From the NCBI RefSeq assembly GCF_030580655.1, contig NZ_JAUQTB010000005.1:1-64000 (forward strand): a stretch of DNA of 64,000 nucleotides. Reading direction: 5' to 3'. Source of the stretch: Paenibacillus lacisoli. Lineage in GTDB: Bacteria > Bacillota > Bacilli > Paenibacillales > Paenibacillaceae. Every line of letters begins with the position of its first letter. Position 1 is the first letter of the stretch. This document shows positions 57,888-64,000 of the stretch, in pieces. The translations under genes were made by a program, and so were the position numbers. Under the pieces are notes generated by a model. That model searched no databases. It worked only from the letters and a program-made list of their open reading frames with translations, and had not been told where the DNA came from.

Positions 57888-60800
57888 TTATATAAAAATC
57901 TCAACCTGATTATGATCCGGCTTCATTTCCTGTTCAAACAACTGCTTGCTGATTCGGACCCCGCCCTCGCGATAAGGGTTGTTCACAGCGCCAGCTTCCA
58001 GCTCCTTGCCGTTCAGCAGCACCCGGCGTCCGCTCTCTCCGTTTAGATGATAAACGAAGGTCACAGCCACACCATCATATTGGAACTCGAAATGCAGACC
58101 GTCCAGCTCCTCCGGCAGAACCGGATCCACGACGAGATCCTGCTCCTCCTGGCGGATGCCAAGGGCATTAGAAATCAGCTGGTTCATATAGATCCCCGGA
58201 CCGCTGGAGTAAATTCTCCATCCGCCTTTGACCTGAACCCGGCCGCTGCGAAGGTCATCAAAATGCGACTGGGCTTCATAACGGGTATTGAATTTACCGT
58301 CTGAGCTGCTGAAATAGGCATTACTTTGGCGCAGTTCCGCGTTCGGCACGACATCACGGATTCCCACCGGATTAATGACATTCAGACCGTTCCACACCTC
58401 GTCGCTGCGGCCGATCTTCGCCATCGCTTCAATGAAACGGATATGGGCATGAACATACTGCAGTCCCACTTCACGCCCAAAGTTCGAGGCCTGCTCTGCA
58501 CGTTTGAAATGAGTGCTTACACCGCCGGCATATTGAGCCGGACGGTTCATGAGGCGCACGCCATCCGGGAAGAACAGCTTCTCCTTGATCAGCTCATACA
58601 GGGACTGCGCATGTGCCGGCTCCAGCAGTCCTGCAATCATACTGCGCGTCATCGGCAGCAGACGGTACTGGATGCCCGTCTCCTGGTCGGTCGGATGCAG
58701 CATCAGTTTCACTTCCGCCGGATCCTCCATATACAAGAAGCCTGGAATGATGTCTGTGCCCAGCATGTACTTGTCATAATCGCGCTTGATGCCGTCTGCC
58801 AGTTCCTGCAGCTCTGCCGCCAGGTCCGGCTTGGCAGACTGAAGTGCACCCGAGAGCTGATTCATCGTCTGGTAAGTCAGCGCTACAGTCCAGCTGCTGA
58901 CCATATACTGCTTGAGCTGGGCATTCGCAGGCTGCAGCGTATCGTCCCAGTCCCCGTCTCCATAAGAAGACAGGTATGTGTCATGCAGGAAATGGCTGCG
59001 GATATATCCGATTTCCTTGTTCACATGATCGAGCAGGGATGATGTGCCCTCGGTAAATTCGAACTTGTGTTTAACAGTATAAGGAAGCTCTTCCCCCAGA
59101 ATTGCAAAGTCCTGTGTCGCCAGCAGATAATCACTCAGTACCTTCAACGGCCAGACGATAATATCCCCGTGGCTCTCCTCCTGCTGAACCTTGTAGTAAT
59201 TATCGAACATAAACCACTGCGGCCAGTTGCCATCATCCTCATATTGATGGGAATAGACCATTTTGATAATATCGCGGACCTGTTCATATTTTTGCATCGC
59301 CATAAAGTACTCGGTCGGTCCCTGGCAGACGTCACGGGTTCCCCATGCCGCACCGCCATACTGCTCCAGTCCGTGCGGAACCGAATAATGAACGAGCATA
59401 TTATGGGTGTACCACCAGGCCAGTGCGTTTACTTTGAACAGCTCTTCACCCTCGGCGCCGCCGGCATCGGTCAAACGGAATCCGTTCATGACCTCCCGGA
59501 AAAATTCGCGGTACGCTTCGATCTCATTCTTCGCGCTGCGCGCCTGAACCGGAAGGCTCTCCCCATTAAGCAGGCCCTGCATGGTCAGCGTCCATTCCGC
59601 GCTCTCTTCCAGCTTCAATGCCACCAGTGATCCCTCGCCGGACCGCACACCGCTTGCGATTGCGGTTTCGTCGCCAACCGTCACAACGGTGCCATCCAAA
59701 CGCATCGTATATTTCAGGTTCGGATATGCTTCCTGTACAAGCCCATCCTGGCTTCCGTAAAAGGTCAGCACACCTGCCGACTCTGTCATCCGGACTGGCG
59801 TTTCGTATTCATTAACATTCATTGTCACTTGCGTAGTTACGAGAAACTTGTAGGCTCTTCCGCTCGTTGAGCGTACATGAAGCCGTACCTCCGGTGTATC
59901 TACGGTTGTGTAATTGGTGATGATCAGCGTATCGGTCTCGGTTTTATAGTACCAGCGCACATAGTTAAAGCCGATTTCATAGAGAGAAGGCATCGTCAAA
60001 AGGCGGTAGATTCCGTCAATCTCGATGTAAATCCGCTGTCCTGCTGTTTTAGGTACGTTCAGGGGACTGCGGGCGTTACTCATCATTTTGTTAAAGTTCG
60101 TGTTCCCCACAACCAAGTGAGAGTTAAAAATGCCATACATATAGGAAGTCGTAGTTACGGCACGGGTTCCCAGTTTGACATTATCCCCGCTCATCAAAAT
60201 ATGTCCGTGCGGGCGCTCTACCAGCAGCTCTTTTTCTTTCAGTACGACATGTTCATACGTATCTGTGAAGAATGCAAGCAGCTGTCCATTCTCCCTTTCC
60301 ACCTGATGTCTTGACCTACTTGGGAATAGGGCTTCCAGTTCTTGTTGCGTCAAGGGAAGCGTCTGGAGCGGAGCGCCAATCTCATTATTCAGGCGGATCT
60401 GTGGAAGTTCACGCAGCGGTTCGCCAGCTGTCTCCAGGTCCTTTTGCACCTGCTCCCAGGCTTGCAGCACCTCTTCCCTATACTCAAGGGAGGTAACCGC
60501 TTCAGCATGATCCGGCTTAATCAGGCCGTAGAATACGAACCGGGATTCCCCGTCCAGCTTGACAGCTTCAGACTGCATTGCAATATATGCGAATTCATAT
60601 TGATAGACTTCGTTGGCCAGGCACGGCTTACTGAGACAGACCGGCACATTCGTTTCCTTGTAGGAGAGACCGAAGAACTGGAAACCGTCCGTTGAATAGC
60701 CTACAGCGCGGGACAGCGAACCCTGCTGTATGTATGGGAATGCGCCGCCCTGCGGCTGGTTCTGCCGCGAGCAGACCACGTACCCGTAATCCGGGTCCTC

Positions 60801-61253
60801 AAATACGGTATGATCGATGTATTGGGACAGGTAGGCTTCATTGCTCCGTACAGCACCAGTGTCTGCATTACCCATATCCTGACCGTAAACGATGTCAATC
60901 TGAACGTCCTTCCCGGATGTACGGATATCCCAGAACCATACTCCTTTCGCGCTGAGAGTAAAGGTTACTGTGTATTTCACATTCTCTGCTTCGCCGTTCC
61001 AGGTAATGTGTCCCTCACCTGCGCTTACCCGGCTGTTCGAATGAATACCCAGCAGCGGATAGAAACGAATTGAAGATTCGTCATAAATCCGCAGATAAAG
61101 ATTATTTAATGCTCCGTCCAGGGGACTGCTCATCATCTGGTTAATCATCGTTCTGCCGCTGACTGCCTGGAACAGGTCACCGCTCTCCCAGAATGTAAAT
61201 TGCAGATCGCCAGCCTGGACGTGAAGCTTGGAATTCGTAATGGTTGTTGTCAT
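57888..61253 (-). CDS. GH94-type oligosaccharide phosphorylase, probable 1,2-beta-oligoglucan phosphorylase
   Basis: An 1121-residue cytoplasmic enzyme (no signal peptide). N-terminal beta-sandwich domains are followed by an (alpha/alpha)6 barrel from about residue 580, with QYGGAAWGTRDVCQGP (631-646) and SYGDGDWDDTLQP (763-775). The DWDD segment (768-771) should hold the general-acid aspartate, as DWND does in cellobiose phosphorylase. Length and the GAVRSNEAYLSQYIDHTVF region fit the SOGP group of GH94 known from Listeria innocua. That enzyme cleaves beta-1,2-glucans with phosphate to give alpha-glucose-1-phosphate. GH149/GH161 beta-1,3-oligoglucan phosphorylases of like size are the alternative. 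AGGAGG precedes the ATG by 11 bases. Confidence 0.78.
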   Translation of the reverse strand: MTTTITNSKLHVQAGDLQFTFWESGDLFQAVSGRTMINQMMSSPLDGALNNLYLRIYDESSIRFYPLLGIHSNSRVSAGEGHITWNGEAENVKYTVTFTLSAKGVWFWDIRTSGKDVQIDIVYGQDMGNADTGAVRSNEAYLSQYIDHTVFEDPDYGYVVCSRQNQPQGGAFPYIQQGSLSRAVGYSTDGFQFFGLSYKETNVPVCLSKPCLANEVYQYEFAYIAMQSEAVKLDGESRFVFYGLIKPDHAEAVTSLEYREEVLQAWEQVQKDLETAGEPLRELPQIRLNNEIGAPLQTLPLTQQELEALFPSRSRHQVERENGQLLAFFTDTYEHVVLKEKELLVERPHGHILMSGDNVKLGTRAVTTTSYMYGIFNSHLVVGNTNFNKMMSNARSPLNVPKTAGQRIYIEIDGIYRLLTMPSLYEIGFNYVRWYYKTETDTLIITNYTTVDTPEVRLHVRSTSGRAYKFLVTTQVTMNVNEYETPVRMTESAGVLTFYGSQDGLVQEAYPNLKYTMRLDGTVVTVGDETAIASGVRSGEGSLVALKLEESAEWTLTMQGLLNGESLPVQARSAKNEIEAYREFFREVMNGFRLTDAGGAEGEELFKVNALAWWYTHNMLVHYSVPHGLEQYGGAAWGTRDVCQGPTEYFMAMQKYEQVRDIIKMVYSHQYEDDGNWPQWFMFDNYYKVQQEESHGDIIVWPLKVLSDYLLATQDFAILGEELPYTVKHKFEFTEGTSSLLDHVNKEIGYIRSHFLHDTYLSSYGDGDWDDTLQPANAQLKQYMVSSWTVALTYQTMNQLSGALQSAKPDLAAELQELADGIKRDYDKYMLGTDIIPGFLYMEDPAEVKLMLHPTDQETGIQYRLLPMTRSMIAGLLEPAHAQSLYELIKEKLFFPDGVRLMNRPAQYAGGVSTHFKRAEQASNFGREVGLQYVHAHIRFIEAMAKIGRSDEVWNGLNVINPVGIRDVVPNAELRQSNAYFSSSDGKFNTRYEAQSHFDDLRSGRVQVKGGWRIYSSGPGIYMNQLISNALGIRQEEQDLVVDPVLPEELDGLHFEFQYDGVAVTFVYHLNGESGRRVLLNGKELEAGAVNNPYREGGVRISKQLFEQEMKPDHNQVEIFI

Positions 61254-61584
61254 GGTAGATTCATCCTCCTATCCTATCCCGAAAGCTCTTTTGGGCTTTG
61301 CAGCCGTATACAGTACTTTTTCATCATGTCATCATCCTGCTGTTCAGTTCTCTCCAGCCATGAATTTTCTCTGGTATGCGCATGGTTGGCGGCTCATTAT
61401 GCCGGTCTGAACGGTTGAGCGAAGAGGGGCGTGCTGCCCTTTTCTCCTTTCTCAGGAGCTTGCACAAACCTGCTAGCCTCTTGTGCAAATTCCTCATTCA
61501 GAAGAACCGTCAACCGGTTCTCCCTCATGTGGACAGGCTGACCCTCGGATACAGCAGAGATCAGCCTGTCATCACGTGTGGAAG
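61254..61584 (-). other. Intergenic region upstream of the GH94 gene
   Basis: Together with the terminator beyond it this makes a 414-base gap. It contains the GH94 ribosome binding site and an AAAGC / GCTTT mini-hairpin near 61290-61310. No convincing promoter or operator is visible. Several frames are open over most of it, including an 84-codon one on the minus strand (61397-61651) without ribosome binding site. Confidence 0.45.
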
Positions 61585-61626
61585 GAAAGAACCCGGGATG
61601 TATCAGTCTTGCTGCACACCGGGTTC
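61585..61626 (-). terminator. Hairpin after the solute-binding protein gene
   Basis: AACCCGG / CCGGGTT stem with a 22-base loop followed by CTTTCCTT on the minus strand, 41 bases past the stop. The weak U-run suggests a partial terminator or 3' stabilising hairpin that lowers GH94 expression relative to the binding protein. Confidence 0.6.
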
Positions 61627-61667
61627 CTTCAACTCGGACTGCCTTAACCATCAGATTTTATTAGGGA

Positions 61668-63269
61668 TTATTGTGCAAATTTTTTGTTCAGATCATCAAG
61701 AACCGGTTGAACGAGAGATTGCTTGCCCTTCACCCAGTTTTTCCAGTTCGTTTCGAGATCCCCATCCTGCAGGATCAAGTGAGCGTACTCGTTCTGGTAC
61801 TCAAAGGTTCCTTGGCTTTTTTCTTTGGAATCATACAGCTGTACATCCCAATCATAGGTCGCCAGCTTGCCGCCTTCCGTACCCAGCTTCGCTTTTTCCT
61901 GGAACAGCTTCACGGCACGGTCACGGTATTCTTTTTTAATTGCAGGGTTAATGGCACTGAAGTCATCGCCAAGAACGTATAGTCCTTCAAAACGGGCCGG
62001 GTATTTGTCTTCCAGGGAAGTTCCCTGCGGAAGCAGGCTGACCAATTCTTTGTTGTCGCCGTATTTCCAGTCCTTGCCTTCAAAGCCCATGTTCAGGAGC
62101 AATTGTCCTTCCTGGCTGGTCGAGTAATCAATGATATCCATGATACGCTCGAATTTCTCATCGCTGATGTCCGGCGAGAAGATCAGGGAAGACCAGAAGT
62201 TCGGCTGCTCCAGGTTGCGGTATTTACCGTCATCACCAACTACGAGCGCTGTGTGGACCAGATCATCACTGTTAACACCAAGGTTTTTCTTCATGTCTGT
62301 ATCTACATCTTTGCGGTATGAAGCCAGTCCGCCGAGGGATGCAATTGCCGCTACACCTTTGACTCTGAAGTTATCGCTGGCTTCACTGCTCTTCCAGGTA
62401 TAGAACTCCGGATTCATCAGACCTTCCTTGTATGCCTTCTGCATCAATTTCAGACCTGTCAATGTTTCGGGATCAGCTGGTCCCCAGTGGAATTTGCCGT
62501 CTTCCCCGCGGTAATAAGCAGACTCGACGCGGGAATGCTCGCTGTTCGCCATGATAATGTTAGTCAGGGCATCATCCGAGTTGTAGGAGATCGGAACCAG
62601 CTTGGAGCCCACTTTGCCCGGGTCCTTTTCTTTGACCAATTCGGCATAATGCATCAGTTCACTTGTTGTATAAGCATCTTTCAATTCAAATCCGACAGCT
62701 TTGGCCCAGTCCTTGCGCAGAGCGATAACGCCGATTTGATTGACGAGCGGATCTGCAGGTTTATTCTGGTAATACACCGGTTTAGGCAGAATGTACGTGC
62801 CGCCTGTCATTTCTTCCAGTTTGTCTCCAAGACCTGTCAGCTTGTAGGCCGCAGCCACGTTCGGCCAGCGCTCTTTCCAGTCATCCGGGAATTTATAAAG
62901 CAGCCCTTGATCGACATAGTTCATGAAGTCGCCGTGCACATAGTTCCAGCTCGCCACATCAGGCAGATCGCCGGAGTTAACCCACAGACGAAGCTTTTCC
63001 GGCCAGGAATCCCACTGCACATAGTTGTAATCCCAATCCACATTAAACTTGTCCATCCAATACTTGTGGAACTCATTATCCATCTGTCCGTCTTTAACTT
63101 CGATCGTTTGGGCTACGGAAATCTTCAGCTTGTCTTTGTAGTTTCCATCCGCATCCTTCTCATTTCCACCGGAACTTTTGCTATTCGAGCAGGCTGTTGC
63201 AGTCAGCATAACCAGTGACATCGCGACTGCCAGAAGAGGCTTGAAAGGCAGCTTTTTCTTCGTTTTCAT
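61668..63269 (-). CDS. ABC transporter sugar-binding lipoprotein (LplA type)
   Basis: A 533-residue extracellular solute-binding protein. The lipoprotein signal (KKK, hydrophobic LLAVAMSLVMLTATAC) places the lipidated cysteine at 27. The mature part is a two-lobe family 1 binding protein rich in Trp/Asp, with YVQWDSWPEKLRLWVNSGDL near the N-terminus. In this context its ligand is probably a beta-glucooligosaccharide, as for the binding protein beside SOGP in Listeria. GGGGG precedes the ATG. It is 52 bases after the permease gene. Confidence 0.88.
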   Translation of the reverse strand: MKTKKKLPFKPLLAVAMSLVMLTATACSNSKSSGGNEKDADGNYKDKLKISVAQTIEVKDGQMDNEFHKYWMDKFNVDWDYNYVQWDSWPEKLRLWVNSGDLPDVASWNYVHGDFMNYVDQGLLYKFPDDWKERWPNVAAAYKLTGLGDKLEEMTGGTYILPKPVYYQNKPADPLVNQIGVIALRKDWAKAVGFELKDAYTTSELMHYAELVKEKDPGKVGSKLVPISYNSDDALTNIIMANSEHSRVESAYYRGEDGKFHWGPADPETLTGLKLMQKAYKEGLMNPEFYTWKSSEASDNFRVKGVAAIASLGGLASYRKDVDTDMKKNLGVNSDDLVHTALVVGDDGKYRNLEQPNFWSSLIFSPDISDEKFERIMDIIDYSTSQEGQLLLNMGFEGKDWKYGDNKELVSLLPQGTSLEDKYPARFEGLYVLGDDFSAINPAIKKEYRDRAVKLFQEKAKLGTEGGKLATYDWDVQLYDSKEKSQGTFEYQNEYAHLILQDGDLETNWKNWVKGKQSLVQPVLDDLNKKFAQ

Positions 63270-63321
63270 GTTTTACCCCCACTTTGGATTTGTTTTTTGT
63301 GGTTCAACATTCAAGATGCAG

Positions 63322-63999
63322 CTAGGTTTTGATCGCCCCGGTCAACACCCCCTTGGCAAAGTGCTTTTGCAGCAGCGGAAAGAAGCACATAATCGGCACC
63401 ATCGATACGAATACCGAAGCCATCTTCATTCCCGTGGAGAAACCGGATTTATTCAGCGAGTCTACACTGGATGCGTTCGAGACGTTAGTGCTGGATTCCA
63501 CAATGATGGTCCTCAGGACATTCTGCAGCGGCAGCATATCCGATTTGCGCAGGAATATCATCGCGTCATACCAGCTGTTCCAGAAGGCCACACCATAGAA
63601 CAGGGTGATCGTCGCCATAATAGGGGCTGCCAGCGGAAGCACAACGGAGAACAGAATTCTCCACTCACCGGCGCCATCCAGTCTTGCTGATTCCATCAAG
63701 GATTCCGGAAGCCCCTGGAAGTAGTTCATCATGAGAATCATGTTGAAGGCACTGAAGCTTCCGACCAGAATGACGGACCACAGTGATCCGGTTAAATGCA
63801 GCGACTTCATCACCAGGTACAGCGGAACAATACCGCCGTTGAAGATCATGGTAAACAGGACCAGGAAGAAGATCGGCTTCTTGCCCGGGAATTTGCTGCG
63901 GCTGAGTCCATAAGCCATGGTACTGGTCAGGAACAAGCTTAACGGCAGGCCGACTACCATGATTTTAATCGTGTTCCAGAAGCCGGTAAGAATCCTGCC
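63322..63999 (-). CDS. Carbohydrate ABC transporter permease, LplC/YtcP type (5' end outside window)
   Basis: The C-terminal 225 residues of a binding-protein-dependent permease with about four membrane helices visible. The EAA loop is ESARLDGAGEWRILFSVVLP (about 50 residues past PLYLVMKSL), and the C-terminus LLQKHFAKGVLTGAIKT is typical. The frame is open through the window edge (GRILTGFWNTIKIMVVG), so the gene begins to the right. A partner LplB-type permease should be upstream of it. Confidence 0.92.
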   Translation of the reverse strand, partial: GRILTGFWNTIKIMVVGLPLSLFLTSTMAYGLSRSKFPGKKPIFFLVLFTMIFNGGIVPLYLVMKSLHLTGSLWSVILVGSFSAFNMILMMNYFQGLPESLMESARLDGAGEWRILFSVVLPLAAPIMATITLFYGVAFWNSWYDAMIFLRKSDMLPLQNVLRTIIVESSTNVSNASSVDSLNKSGFSTGMKMASVFVSMVPIMCFFPLLQKHFAKGVLTGAIKT

Positions 64000-64000
64000 A

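Noticed and set aside
61376-61939. Plus-strand frame of 187 codons across the binding-protein 3' end
   Set aside because: It runs antisense to the lipoprotein gene and has no ribosome binding site.

Overview
The window looks like a chromosomal segment of a spore-forming Firmicute of the Paenibacillus type. Three things support this. The sporulation genes (safA, spo0B, spoIVFA/B, spoVID) are present. Ribosome binding sites are strong AGGAGG with frequent TTG/GTG starts. The gene order is close to the maf-mreBCD-minCD-spoIVF-rplU-rpmA-spo0B-obg-pheBA and tig-clpX-lonBA-engB-hemAXCDBL-spoVID-valS-folC blocks known from Bacillus subtilis. Genes characteristic of paenibacilli (rng, a CobA-HemD fusion, a DUF4321 protein, an LplA-type sugar binding protein) are mixed in. 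Nearly everything up to about 53.6 kb is on the minus strand.

Layout, left to right. Positions 1-75 are the 5' end of a 16S rRNA gene reading out of the window, with its promoter at 222-250. Next is safA (LysM spore-coat morphogen). Then comes an amino-acid operon, pheB-hom-thrB-pheA-ilvE (6.7 to 2.2 kb), with a near-perfect sigma-A promoter. Then follow obg and spo0B; the ribosomal operon rplU-prp-rpmA with a structured leader; an orphan ohrR; rng; spoIVFA-spoIVFB; minC-minD; mreB-mreC-mreD; a frameshifted radC; maf; a DUF4321 membrane protein; a SPOR-domain protein; and a T-box-controlled valS-folC-murC operon. From 27.8 to 38.2 kb lies spoVID and the tetrapyrrole operon hemA-hemX-sirC-hemC-cobA/hemD-hemB-hemL, ending in an RluA-family pseudouridine synthase. 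From 38.5 to 49.4 kb lie engB, lonA, lonB, ispG, clpX, clpP, tig and a protein of unknown function that seems to start with AUC.

The right end (49.6-64 kb) is accessory. Two identical tRNA-Arg(UCU) genes in inverted orientation bracket a GH3 beta-glucosidase and its LacI regulator, which share a palindromic operator. Then come a DUF4870 membrane protein, an unknown protein and an AsnO-sized asparagine synthetase. The window closes with a leftward operon of an ABC permease (cut by the window end), a solute-binding lipoprotein, an 1121-residue GH94-type oligosaccharide phosphorylase and a second LacI regulator. GH3, GH94 phosphorylase and binding protein together resemble the Listeria locus for beta-1,2-glucooligosaccharides (sophorooligosaccharides). 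In that reading, imported oligomers are phosphorolysed to alpha-glucose-1-phosphate and trimmed to glucose in the cytoplasm.

Functional themes are growth and division (mre, min, murC, obg, engB), protein quality control (tig-clpPX-lon), heme/siroheme supply, sporulation, and a beta-glucan-oligosaccharide module. I saw no CRISPR array, insertion sequence, prophage or known defence system. Names rest on sequence motifs and recalled families; no database search was run.
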